Shown here in pieces: positions 7,899 to 15,583 of a stretch of DNA of 64,000 nucleotides. Under the pieces are notes generated by a model, which was not told the origin of the DNA, searched no databases, and saw only the letters and a list, made by a program, of their open reading frames with translations. Within the stretch, counting starts at the first letter, position 1; each line of letters opens with the position of its first letter. The position numbers and the translations under genes were made by a program. Origin of the DNA: JAJFJD01 sp965228975 (GTDB lineage Bacteria; Pseudomonadota; Alphaproteobacteria; UBA8366); contig OZ245851.1 of assembly GCA_965228975.1 (NCBI GenBank), forward strand, positions 3,782,001 to 3,846,000, given 5' to 3'.

Positions 7899-8213
7899 CT
7901 ATGCGGATTTCTTGCCCGTTTTCGAGGCTGCCGCCGATTTGGTCCGGCGCGGTTTCGCCGGTTTCTTTTCGGCCAGCGCAGCTTCTAGGGCAGCCATGCG
8001 TTTCTCGAGCTTTTCCTGCTCCAGGCGCGCCTTCTCGGCCATCGCCTGTACGGCCTCGAACTCATCGCGCGGCACGAGATCCATGTCGGAGAGCAGCCGC
8101 TCCAGCCGCTGGCGGACCATTTCCTCGACTTCGGTCCGAACCCCCGATAAAGCACCCATGGCACCGCCCGCGACACGGGCCAGGTCGTCCAGAAGACGGT
8201 TGTCGGTTTGCAT
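7899..8213 (-). CDS. ubiK: Ubiquinone biosynthesis accessory factor UbiK (BMFP / YqiC family)
   Basis: This 104-residue protein has an N-terminal amphipathic region (LLDDLARVAGGAMGAL), the conserved V-R-x-R-L-E-R-L-L-x-D-M-D-L-V-x-R-D-E-F segment and a coiled coil (residues 50-82) rich in E, K and L, then a basic Lys/Arg/Pro tail. This is the BMFP architecture of E. coli YqiC/UbiK, which helps assemble the Ubi complex for ubiquinone under aerobic conditions. The ATG at 8213 fits the family start; longer open frame upstream is not conserved in character. It is divergent from hldD, with the shared upstream region at 8214-8391. Confidence 0.85.
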   Translation of the reverse strand: MQTDNRLLDDLARVAGGAMGALSGVRTEVEEMVRQRLERLLSDMDLVPRDEFEAVQAMAEKARLEQEKLEKRMAALEAALAEKKPAKPRRTKSAAASKTGKKSA

Positions 8214-8313
8214 GGCTCTTTCTCCTGCCTGCCGGGACCGCGCACCGCCGGACCGGCGGAATGCGCTTGTCTTTGAGATATAGAAGTACGGACCGGCCGA
8301 TACAAGTTGGGGC

Positions 8314-8347
8314 TTGACTTGTCCCCTGCTGGACGCCTGCCTATAAG
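8314..8347 (+). promoter_or_regulatory. Possible promoter of hldD
   Basis: TTGACT (8314-8319) is a good -35 element. The region 8338-8347 contains overlapping candidates for the -10, such as GCCTAT at 18-bp spacing or TATAAG at 22-bp spacing. It lies about 45-75 bp before the hldD ATG. Confidence 0.35.
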
Positions 8348-8391
8348 GGAACCTCTTTTCGCAACCAGGATTGCCCCAGGACTGCGTTTGC

Positions 8392-9375
8392 ATGATTCTC
8401 GTCACCGGCGGCGCCGGATTCATAGGCTCGAACCTGGTCGCGGCGCTGGCCGACCGCGGCGAGAATCCCATCGCGGTCTGCGATATCGTCGACAGCGACG
8501 AGAAATCGGCCAACATCGCCAAACACCGCGTTTCGGAGATCATCGCGCCCGACGGGCTTCTCCCCTGGCTGGCGGAGAACGGGGAGGCCGTGGATACGAT
8601 TTTCCATATGGGGGCATCGTCGGCGACCACCGAAACCAACATGGATTTTCTGCTCGACAACAATTTCGGCGTCTCGCTGGACCTGTGGCGCTGGTGCAGC
8701 GCCCATGACCGGCGTCTGATCTATGCCTCCTCGGCGGCGACCTACGGCGATGGCCAAGCCGGCTTCGTCGACGACAACGATCCCGCGGCGCTAGGGCGGC
8801 TCCACCCGTTGAACGCCTATGGCCTGTCGAAACAGCTCTTCGACCTGAACGCCGTCTATCTGGCAGCCGCCGGCCATCGTCCGCGGCAGTGGGCGGGCCT
8901 GAAGTTCTTCAATGTCTACGGCCCAAATGAGCAGCATAAGGGCGGCCAACGGAGCGTCGCGATCCAGCTTTTCGAGCAAATTTCGGCGGCAGGCCACGTG
9001 AAGCTGTTCCGGTCGCACCATCCGAACTACGCGGACGGCGGCCAATGCCGGGATTTCATCTGGGTCGGCGACTGCGTCGACGTGATGCTATGGCTGCTCG
9101 ACAATCCCGGAGTGAATGGCATCTACAACTGCGGAACCGGCGCCGCGCGCAGTTTCCTGGATCTGGCACACGCCTGTTTCGACGCGATGGGCCGCGACCC
9201 GGCGATCGATTATGTCGATACGCCGGAGAATATCCGCGCGAACTATCAGTATTTCACCGAGGCCGACATGACGCGGCTTCGCGACAGCGGCTACGACCGT
9301 CCCTTCACCGCATTGGAAGACGGCGTCACGCGCTATATCAAGGACTACCTGGCAACCAACGATCCACACCGGTGA
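8392..9375 (+). CDS. hldD: ADP-L-glycero-D-manno-heptose 6-epimerase
   Basis: This short-chain dehydrogenase/epimerase makes the heptose nucleotide used in lipopolysaccharide inner core. The 327 residues begin with the Rossmann motif ILVTGGAGFIGSNLV. The catalytic YxxxK is in NAYGLSKQLFD, with Ser/Thr upstream (YASSAATYG). The HldD-specific features are FFNVYGPNEQHKGGQRSV and LFRSHHPNYADGGQCRDF. The ATG at 8392 directly precedes the Rossmann strand; a TTG at 8371 is less likely. It is followed 4 nt later by lgt, so the two cell-envelope genes are probably co-transcribed. Confidence 0.92.
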   Translation: MILVTGGAGFIGSNLVAALADRGENPIAVCDIVDSDEKSANIAKHRVSEIIAPDGLLPWLAENGEAVDTIFHMGASSATTETNMDFLLDNNFGVSLDLWRWCSAHDRRLIYASSAATYGDGQAGFVDDNDPAALGRLHPLNAYGLSKQLFDLNAVYLAAAGHRPRQWAGLKFFNVYGPNEQHKGGQRSVAIQLFEQISAAGHVKLFRSHHPNYADGGQCRDFIWVGDCVDVMLWLLDNPGVNGIYNCGTGAARSFLDLAHACFDAMGRDPAIDYVDTPENIRANYQYFTEADMTRLRDSGYDRPFTALEDGVTRYIKDYLATNDPHR

Positions 9376-9379
9376 CCTG

Positions 9380-10195
9380 ATGGGCCCTTATGTCTTTCCC
9401 GATATCGATCCGATCGCCGTGCAAATCGGCCCGCTGGCCATCCGCTGGTACGCGCTGGCCTATATCGCCGGCCTGATCGGCGGCTGGCAATACTGCCTGC
9501 GGCTCGCGAAGCGTCCGCCGAATACGGTGACGCCGAAACATATCGACGACTTCATGGTCTGGGCGACCATCGGGGTCGTGCTCGGCGGCCGGTTGGGCTT
9601 CGTGTTTTTCTATCAACCGGGCTATTACCTCGCCAATCCGCTCGATATCCTTCAAGTCTGGCGCGGCGGCATGTCCTTCCACGGCGGCCTGCTGGGCGTG
9701 ATAATCGCCATGATCATCTTCGGCCGGCGACACGGCACCGGGTTCTTCCCACTTTCCGATATCGTCGCCGCGGCGACACCGATCGGCCTGTTCTTCGGCC
9801 GGATCGCCAACTTCATCAACGCCGAACTATGGGGCCGCGTGACGGAGGCGCCCTGGGGGGTGATCTTCCCGAACGGCGGCCCGGCGCCGCGTCATCCCAG
9901 CCAACTATACGAGGCCATGCTGGAAGGGTTGGTGCTGTTCGCGGTCATCGCGGTTCTCGCCTACCGCCGCGACGCGCTCCTGCGGACCGGCTTGGTGTCC
10001 GGCGTGTTCCTGACCGGCTACGGCCTGTCCCGTATCCTGGTCGAGACGGTCCGGGAACCCGATGCCTACATCGGGTTCCTCCCCTTCGGCACGACCTACG
10101 GGCAATGGCTGTCGGTACCGATGGTGTTGTACGGCCTGTATCTGATCTGGAACGCGCAGCGGCGGCCGCCGATCACGGTCAAGAGCGGGACGTGA
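9380..10195 (+). CDS. lgt: Prolipoprotein diacylglyceryl transferase
   Basis: This inner-membrane enzyme transfers diacylglycerol from phosphatidylglycerol to the lipobox cysteine of prolipoproteins, the first step of lipoprotein maturation. The 271 residues contain about seven transmembrane helices. The Lgt signature is clear: GRIANFINAELWGRVT followed by PRHPSQLYEA, plus the early IRWYALAYIAGLIGGW and RGGMSFHGGLLG with the essential His. The window encodes several lipobox proteins that would be its substrates. The stop codon overlaps the GTG start of the next gene (GTGA), so translation is coupled. Confidence 0.95.
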   Translation: MGPYVFPDIDPIAVQIGPLAIRWYALAYIAGLIGGWQYCLRLAKRPPNTVTPKHIDDFMVWATIGVVLGGRLGFVFFYQPGYYLANPLDILQVWRGGMSFHGGLLGVIIAMIIFGRRHGTGFFPLSDIVAAATPIGLFFGRIANFINAELWGRVTEAPWGVIFPNGGPAPRHPSQLYEAMLEGLVLFAVIAVLAYRRDALLRTGLVSGVFLTGYGLSRILVETVREPDAYIGFLPFGTTYGQWLSVPMVLYGLYLIWNAQRRPPITVKSGT

Positions 10196-11292
10196 CACCG
10201 CTATCCCGCAGCATCGCACGGCGAATCAGCCTACAGGGACCGATCAGCATCGCCGAGTTCATGGCGGAAGCGCTGGGTCATCCAAGGCATGGCTACTACA
10301 TGGGAAAGGACCCGTTCGGCCGGACCGGCGACTTCATCACCGCGCCGGAGATCAGCCAGATGTTCGGCGAACTGATCGGACTGTGGTGCGCCGAAGTGTG
10401 GCGGTTGATGGGCGGCCCCGCCCCCTTCAACTTCGTCGAACTCGGCCCGGGGCGCGGGACACTGATGCAGGACGCCCTGCGCGCCGCCCGCGTGCTGCCG
10501 GACTTCGGAGAGGCCGCATCGATCCACCTGGTCGAGACGAGCCCGGTCCTGCGGGACATGCAGGCCGTCACGCTGGGTGACCACAACCCGGCCTGGCATG
10601 ACGAACTTGCCCGCGTTCCGGACGGCCCCTTGATCGTCATCGCCAACGAATTCTTCGATGCCCTGCCGGTCCACCAATTCATCCGGACCGAAGACGGGTG
10701 GAGGGAAAATGTGGTGACCGTAGACGGCGACCGGCTCGTCCTTGCGGCATCACCCTCGGCAACATCCGCAACCGCCTTGCTCGCGGCCCGGGATGCCGCT
10801 GCCGCCGGCGACATCGCCGAGGTCTGCCCCTCTGCGATCTCGATTACCACGGACCTCGCGGAACGGATCGCCAAGCACGGCGGCGCGACCCTCGCCATCG
10901 ACTACGGCTATGCGGAACCCTCGGGCTCGGCGACGCTACAGGCGGTCCAGCGACACGAGCGGCATGACTTCCTATCCGATCCCGGAACCGCCGACCTGAC
11001 CGCGCATGTCAATTTCATGGATTTGCGTGCGGCAGCGAACGCCCACACGACCGTCTACGGCCCCGTGACTCAAGGCAATTTCCTGCGCAGCCTCGGGATC
11101 GAGATGCGGGCGGAGCAGTTGATGCAACGGGCAACGGCGGACCAGCGCAAGACGATCGAGAGCGCCTGCCGACGCTTGATCGATCCTGCGGAAATGGGCA
11201 CCTTGTTCAAGGCCTTGGCATTTTGCCACCCTGACATGCCCCCGCCGCCGGCCTTTGAATCCGCGGCTAAATTCGCGGCCACAACGGATTGA
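10192..11292 (+). CDS. SAM-dependent methyltransferase, MidA / NDUFAF7 family (DUF185)
   Basis: The protein has about 366 residues. It opens with the family segment GPISIAEFMAEALGHPRHGYY, followed by GDFITAPEISQMFGELIGLW, the SAM-binding FVELGPGRGTLM, LIVIANEFFDALPVHQF and the IDYGY motif. Mitochondrial relatives (MidA/NDUFAF7) methylate an arginine of complex I subunit NDUFS2; the bacterial role is presumed similar but untested. The GTG at 10192 overlaps the lgt stop codon and yields the conserved N-terminus, so it is preferred to upstream starts inside lgt. pgeF follows after 3 nt. Confidence 0.9.
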   Translation: MTPLSRSIARRISLQGPISIAEFMAEALGHPRHGYYMGKDPFGRTGDFITAPEISQMFGELIGLWCAEVWRLMGGPAPFNFVELGPGRGTLMQDALRAARVLPDFGEAASIHLVETSPVLRDMQAVTLGDHNPAWHDELARVPDGPLIVIANEFFDALPVHQFIRTEDGWRENVVTVDGDRLVLAASPSATSATALLAARDAAAAGDIAEVCPSAISITTDLAERIAKHGGATLAIDYGYAEPSGSATLQAVQRHERHDFLSDPGTADLTAHVNFMDLRAAANAHTTVYGPVTQGNFLRSLGIEMRAEQLMQRATADQRKTIESACRRLIDPAEMGTLFKALAFCHPDMPPPPAFESAAKFAATTD

Positions 11293-11295
11293 ACG

Positions 11296-12081
11296 ATGAC
11301 GGATACCCGACCTGACACAATCGCCGCCGGATCGCTGTCGACGATCAAAGGCATCGCCCACGGTTTCTTCACCCGCAAAGGGGGCGTCAGCGGCTCGATC
11401 TATGCGTCCCTGAACGTCGGCTTCGGTTCCGATGATGTTGCGGACGACGTGGCGGAAAACCGTCGCCGGGCTCTGTCGGCCCTCGATGGCGCGACGGCGC
11501 TCAACACGGTCTATCAGGTGCATGGCAAGGACGTTGAGCGAGTGACCGGGCCTTGGGACCCCAAAGATTCACCGCAAGCGGACGCCATGGTGACGGCGAC
11601 TCCGGGCATCGCCATCGGCGTCCTGTCGGCCGATTGCACCCCGGTGCTGTTCGCGGCAGAGGACGGCGCAATTGTCGGTGCGGCCCATGCGGGCTGGCGT
11701 GGCGCAATCGGCGGCGTCCTGGGCGCGACCCTTGATGCGATGGAAGAGATGGGCGCGGACCGGAAACGGATCCACGCGGCGGTCGGCCCGACGATCGCCC
11801 AGGCTTCCTACGAAGTCGGGCCTGAGTTCCCGGCCCCGTTCGTCGCGGAAAACGAGGACCATGCCCGCTTCTTCCGGCCCTCGATCCGGGACGGACACCA
11901 CATGTTCGACCTGCCGGGATACGTGGAGACCCAGCTCAGGTCATTGGGATTGTCGGACATCGAGGTACTACCGCACGATACCTGTGCCGAGGAGGACCTC
12001 TTCTTCAGCTACCGGCGGGCCACGCATCGGGGCGAAAAGGATTACGGCCGCGGTCTTTCCGCGATCGTGGTGACGGGCTAG
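11296..12081 (+). CDS. pgeF: Purine nucleoside phosphorylase / peptidoglycan editing factor PgeF (YfiH, laccase-domain family)
   Basis: The 261 residues carry all YfiH-family blocks: GIAHGFFTRKGGVS at the N-terminus, the QVHGKDV histidine, ADAMVTATPGIAIGVLSADC with the zinc Cys, GAAHAGWRG with another zinc His, and C-terminal CAEEDLFFSYRR. Family members phosphorolyse adenosine and inosine, and E. coli PgeF removes misincorporated amino acids from peptidoglycan precursors. The ATG at 11296 is 3 nt past the methyltransferase stop codon, so lgt, the methyltransferase and pgeF form one transcription unit. Confidence 0.92.
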   Translation: MTDTRPDTIAAGSLSTIKGIAHGFFTRKGGVSGSIYASLNVGFGSDDVADDVAENRRRALSALDGATALNTVYQVHGKDVERVTGPWDPKDSPQADAMVTATPGIAIGVLSADCTPVLFAAEDGAIVGAAHAGWRGAIGGVLGATLDAMEEMGADRKRIHAAVGPTIAQASYEVGPEFPAPFVAENEDHARFFRPSIRDGHHMFDLPGYVETQLRSLGLSDIEVLPHDTCAEEDLFFSYRRATHRGEKDYGRGLSAIVVTG

Positions 12082-12084
12082 CCC

Positions 12085-12153
12085 ATGCCCTATCTCATTC
12101 AATTGGCGGTTTTGGGCGTTGCCGGCCTGTTTCTCTGCCTTCTTCTGCTCTAG
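12085..12153 (+). CDS. Possible 22-residue single-span membrane microprotein
   Basis: A short frame, MPYLIQLAVLGVAGLFLCLL plus two leucines, begins 3 nt after the pgeF stop codon and ends with TAG at 12151-12153. It is almost wholly hydrophobic, like known bacterial single-span microproteins. No strong ribosome-binding site is visible, but coupling to pgeF translation would supply one. Chance cannot be excluded for a frame this short. Confidence 0.25.
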   Translation: MPYLIQLAVLGVAGLFLCLLLL

Positions 12154-12192
12154 CCGGCCACCCTGCGCCGCGTCCCCTCAGGCGCAAATCCA

Positions 12193-12567
12193 CTACGAAT
12201 CGATCAGCAGATTCAATGCGTCCTGCATCGCCCCCTGGCATGTCCGGACATCGCACCATCGGTTTTGCACCACGGTGAGTGAGAACGTCAGATCGTTTCG
12301 GATTGTCGGGTCGTCTGGTAACAGAACAACGATTTTCGCTTCGGCGGGAATTCCTGATTCGCCGAATGAGCTACCAAAGTCGAAATGGTCGGCCACAGAC
12401 ATCTGCAAATCCGACTGGCGGTGATCAACAATGATCTTGGGAGCCGGATGCTTCCCGCAAGCATCGGCGATCTGTGCCCTGATATTCAGTCGATCTTCCA
12501 GATCGATCTCCCCCGAAATTTCGGCGATGATGATCTCACCTTCGATATTTCTCACTGTCGCAGGCAT
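12193..12567 (-). CDS. Small hypothetical protein, possibly STAS/SpoIIAA-like
   Basis: This is a protein of about 124 residues with alternating strands and helices: an opening beta region (EGEIIIAEISGEIDLEDR), an amphipathic helix (LNIRAQIADACG) and a beta strand KIIVDHRQSD, a pattern seen in STAS and SpoIIAA-like domains. I do not recognise a named family with confidence. The ATG at 12567 follows a weak GGAT; a TTG at 12600 would add 11 residues. Its base composition is lower in GC than its neighbours (about 48% in one 60-base line I counted), and it interrupts the pgeF-prs region, both hinting at later acquisition. Confidence 0.6.
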   Translation of the reverse strand: MPATVRNIEGEIIIAEISGEIDLEDRLNIRAQIADACGKHPAPKIIVDHRQSDLQMSVADHFDFGSSFGESGIPAEAKIVVLLPDDPTIRNDLTFSLTVVQNRWCDVRTCQGAMQDALNLLIDS

Positions 12568-12682
12568 ATTATCCAATCTAAAAATCAATTTTATTTGCAA
12601 ATATCTGTTGCTAGTAGCAGCTAGCTAATGCGGTGTCCAGCCGGTTGTTGCTAAATGAAGTTAGGGTCATTAAGCTAATAGA

Positions 12683-12931
12683 ATGACTGACGAATCTGAG
12701 AGTCCGATTGCCGAAGCGCGGGTTACCTTATCCGCAAAAGTCTCGAAAAATTCATCCAATGGGTGGCGAACATTCTGCGACAACAACGGAATTTCGTTGG
12801 CCGCGATGCTGGAAGTCGCAGGATTGGAGCTGCTATCCGAGACGATGCCGCCGACGGTAGAGGCCCGCCGCCGGATGGTTGTCGCCGCCCGGGAGATCGA
12901 CCGGCAACGCCGTGTCCGCCGGCGCGACTAA
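12683..12931 (+). CDS. Small hypothetical protein
   Basis: The 82-residue frame opens MTDESESPIAEARVTLSAKV, continues with a predicted amphipathic helix-turn-helix-like stretch (GISLAAMLEVAGLELLSE) and ends in a highly basic helix (AAREIDRQRRVRRRD). The shape recalls small ribbon-helix-helix or similar DNA-binding proteins, but I cannot place it in a family. No clear ribosome-binding site precedes the ATG. It lies between the STAS-like gene (divergent) and prs. Confidence 0.5.
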   Translation: MTDESESPIAEARVTLSAKVSKNSSNGWRTFCDNNGISLAAMLEVAGLELLSETMPPTVEARRRMVVAAREIDRQRRVRRRD

Positions 12932-13175
12932 CACCACATAGTGGATCGGTCCTTGTAGCCGCCACCGCAGGGATTCGCATCGTTGCAATTTATGCGCATG
13001 GACGAGGTTGAGCCCCCCGCCGAATGACCGGAAAGGCCGTTTACAGGGCTTTGGCGCCCTGATATAGAGAGGCCGCCGTCGCAACCCAATAAGCCGTCTG
13101 TTCCGTCTGCAGCCACGTCAGCAACGCCAAATTTCCGCTGGCGCAGGGCGCAACGGGTGGGGCCGAGTAGTCAAA

Positions 13176-14111
13176 ATGAAAATTCTGAGCTGTAACAGCA
13201 ACCGCCCGCTTGCAGAGGCGATTTCCGCCTATCTTAACATTCCGCTGACACAGGCCTCGATCCGCCGGTTTTCGGACATGGAGGTCTTCGTCGAAATCCT
13301 CGAAAATGTCCGCGGCGAGGACGTCTTCGTCGTCCAATCGACCAGCTACCCGGCGAACGACAACCTCATGGAATTGTTGGTTACGATCGATGCGTTGCGC
13401 CGCAGTTCCGCGCGCCGCATCACGGCGGTTCTGCCGTATTTCGGGTATGCCCGGCAAGACCGGAAAACCACGCCACGCACGCCGATCTCCGCGAAGCTGG
13501 TCGCCAACCTAATCACCATGGCGGGCGCGAACCGGGTGCTGACGCTCGACCTGCATGCAGGCCAGATCCAGGGCTTCTTCGATATTCCGACCGACAACCT
13601 TCTGGCGGAACCGGAATTCGCGAAGGATATCATGGCAAATACGTCGGGTTCGGGGCCGGTCACCATCGTGTCGCCGGATGTCGGCGGCGTGGTCCGTGCC
13701 CGCGCAATCGCGCGCCGGGTCGACGCCGACCTGGCGATCATCGACAAACGCCGCGAACGGGCGGGCGTTTCCGAAGTCATGAACATCATCGGCGACGTCA
13801 AGGATCAGCAATGCATCCTGGTGGACGACATCGTCGATTCCGCCGGCACGCTCTGCAATGCGGCGAGCGCCCTTATGGAGGCTGGCGCGACCTCGGTGAG
13901 CGCCTATGTCAGCCATGGCGTGTTGTCGGGCGGCGCCGTGGCCCGGGTTACCGCGTCCCCCATGGAGATGCTGGTCACCACGGACAGTATCCTCGCCACC
14001 GAAGCCATGCGGGTGGCACAGAATATCCGCCAGCTGTCGATCGCTCCCTTGTTCGGTGAAGCGATCCGGCGCATTGCCGAATCGAAATCGGTTTCGAGTT
14101 TGTTCAACTAG
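13176..14111 (+). CDS. prs: Ribose-phosphate pyrophosphokinase (PRPP synthetase)
   Basis: This enzyme converts ribose 5-phosphate and ATP to PRPP, the precursor of purines, pyrimidines, histidine, tryptophan and NAD. The 311 residues are standard for class I enzymes. Visible are RRFSDMEVFVEI with the effector/substrate region, the ATP-binding YFGYARQDRK, divalent-metal TLDLHAGQIQGFFDIP, and the PRPP-binding loop LVDDIVDSAGTLCNA. It precedes rplY, pth and ychF on the same strand, a conserved neighbourhood. The 91-bp gap to rplY contains three hairpins. Confidence 0.95.
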   Translation: MKILSCNSNRPLAEAISAYLNIPLTQASIRRFSDMEVFVEILENVRGEDVFVVQSTSYPANDNLMELLVTIDALRRSSARRITAVLPYFGYARQDRKTTPRTPISAKLVANLITMAGANRVLTLDLHAGQIQGFFDIPTDNLLAEPEFAKDIMANTSGSGPVTIVSPDVGGVVRARAIARRVDADLAIIDKRRERAGVSEVMNIIGDVKDQQCILVDDIVDSAGTLCNAASALMEAGATSVSAYVSHGVLSGGAVARVTASPMEMLVTTDSILATEAMRVAQNIRQLSIAPLFGEAIRRIAESKSVSSLFN

Positions 14112-14186
14112 GTCCGAATAGGCGGACCTGTGCCGCACGGTGCGGCAACCGCGGTTCCAAACACCCTTGGAGGCTGAATCCGCGGT
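14110..14186 (+). promoter_or_regulatory. Three consecutive hairpins in the prs-rplY gap (structured rplY leader)
   Basis: Three perfect 7-bp stems follow one another: AGGTCCG/CGGACCT (14110-14129, loop 6), TGCCGCA/TGCGGCA (14131-14147, loop 3) and ACCGCGG/CCGCGGT (14148-14186, loop 25). None has a T-run. They lie between the prs stop codon and the rplY ribosome-binding site and could act in attenuation, mRNA processing or L25 autoregulation. Confidence 0.5.
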
Positions 14187-14202
14187 CCATCGTTAGGAGA
14201 AA

Positions 14203-14910
14203 ATGATGCAAGAAGCAGTGGAATTGCACGCGGAATTGCGTGAACGGGCCGGTAAGGGGGCCGCCCGGGCAGCGCGTCGTGCCGGTAAGGTACCGGGAGT
14301 CGTGTATGGCGGTAAGGAAGCCCCGAAGATCATCAATCTGGACCCCCGCGAACTTCAAAAAGGCATGGACAGCGGCGCTTTCTTCGCGACGATTTACACG
14401 CTGAAGGTGGGCGACGATAGCGAACGGGTCATCCCCCGCGACCTGCAGCTTCACCCGATCAAGGGGCTGCCGCAACATGTCGACCTGCTACGCGTAACGT
14501 CCGCGACCCGCGTGACCGTGGAGGTGCCTTGCACCTTCCTGAACGAGGAAGAGAGCCCGGGCCTGAAACGCGGTGGCGTGTTGAACGTGGTGCGCTTCGC
14601 CATCGAGGTCATCTGCGGCGTCGACGACATTCCGCAAGGCTTCGATATCGACCTAACCGGCCTCGAAATCGGCGATTCGGTGCATGCCAGCACGCTGACC
14701 CTCCCGGATGGCGTCGAACTGACCATCACCGACCGTGACTTCACCATCGCGACGATCGCCGCACCGACCGTGGTCGCCGAAGAAGAGGCCGCGGAAGGCG
14801 AGGAAGGCGAAGAAGGCGAAGAAGGAGTCGAGGGCGAAGAAGGCGCCGAGGGCGCAGAGGGCGCCGAAGGCGAGAGCGAAGAAGAGGGCGAGAAGAAGGA
14901 CGACGAGTAG
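14203..14910 (+). CDS. rplY: 50S ribosomal protein L25 / general stress protein Ctc
   Basis: L25 binds 5S rRNA in the large subunit. The 235 residues comprise the N-terminal L25 domain (about 1-95: R-x-x-x-G-K-G-A-A-R-x-x-R-R, GKVPGVVYGG, HPIKGLPQHVDL) and the TL5/CTC C-terminal beta domain (about 95-190), then a 45-residue acidic tail. That tail is built of E-G-E-E and E-G-A repeats and ends KKDDE. A strong GGAG lies 6-9 nt before ATG 14203; the second ATG (14206) is an alternative. The repetitive tail is encoded by near-identical GAAGGCGAA units and may vary in length between strains. Confidence 0.93.
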   Translation: MMQEAVELHAELRERAGKGAARAARRAGKVPGVVYGGKEAPKIINLDPRELQKGMDSGAFFATIYTLKVGDDSERVIPRDLQLHPIKGLPQHVDLLRVTSATRVTVEVPCTFLNEEESPGLKRGGVLNVVRFAIEVICGVDDIPQGFDIDLTGLEIGDSVHASTLTLPDGVELTITDRDFTIATIAAPTVVAEEEAAEGEEGEEGEEGVEGEEGAEGAEGAEGESEEEGEKKDDE

Positions 14911-14940
14911 CGTCGTATCGCCGGGATGGACGACTAGCCC

Positions 14941-15582
14941 ATGCTTTTGCTCGTAGGGCTCGGCAATCCCGGTCCGAAATACGAAAACAACCGGCACAAT
15001 GTCGGTTTCATGGCGGTGGACGAAATCGTCCGCCGCCATGGTTTTCAACCGGGCCGGGCGCGGTTCCAGTCGATTGTGTCGGACGGCACGCTCGATGGCC
15101 GCAAGGTATTGGCCATGAAGCCCACCACCTTCATGAACGAATCCGGCCGGGCCGTCGGCGAGGCGGTGCGGTTCTTCAAGATTCCGTTGGAACAGGTCGT
15201 CGTCATACACGACGAGTTGGATCTGGCCTTCGGCAAGATCCGCGCGAAATGCGGCGGCGGCCATGCCGGAAACAATGGTATCCGAAACATCAGCCAGCAT
15301 ATCGGGCCCGACTATTGGCGCATCCGTATCGGCATCGGGCATCCCGGCGAGAAAAGCCGTGTGCATGGCCATGTCCTCAGCGATTTCGCCAAGGCCGACC
15401 AGCCGATGCTCGACAAGATAATCGACGCGGTCGCCGATGCAGCGCCGATGATCGGCGCGGAGGATTTCAACGGGTTCATGTCGCGCGTGGCGCTTCTGAT
15501 CAACCCGCCGCGCCCCAAGAAGCCACCGCAGGAGAAAGGCCCGTCCGGCCCGGAAGACGCGGCACGGGGTAAAGAGGACTAG
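14941..15582 (+). CDS. pth: Peptidyl-tRNA hydrolase
   Basis: This enzyme frees tRNAs from prematurely released peptidyl-tRNA. It is 213 residues, longer than E. coli's 194 because of a Lys/Pro-rich tail (PRPKKPPQEKGPSG). The active-site histidine is His19 in NNRHNVGFM, preceded by GLGNPG. The catalytic Asp lies in IHDELDLAFGKI, and GGHAGNNGIRNI and RIRIGIGHPG are present. It lies 30 nt after rplY and 1 nt before ychF, the classic rplY-pth-ychF order, so the three genes are almost certainly co-transcribed. Confidence 0.95.
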   Translation: MLLLVGLGNPGPKYENNRHNVGFMAVDEIVRRHGFQPGRARFQSIVSDGTLDGRKVLAMKPTTFMNESGRAVGEAVRFFKIPLEQVVVIHDELDLAFGKIRAKCGGGHAGNNGIRNISQHIGPDYWRIRIGIGHPGEKSRVHGHVLSDFAKADQPMLDKIIDAVADAAPMIGAEDFNGFMSRVALLINPPRPKKPPQEKGPSGPEDAARGKED

Positions 15583-15583
15583 G

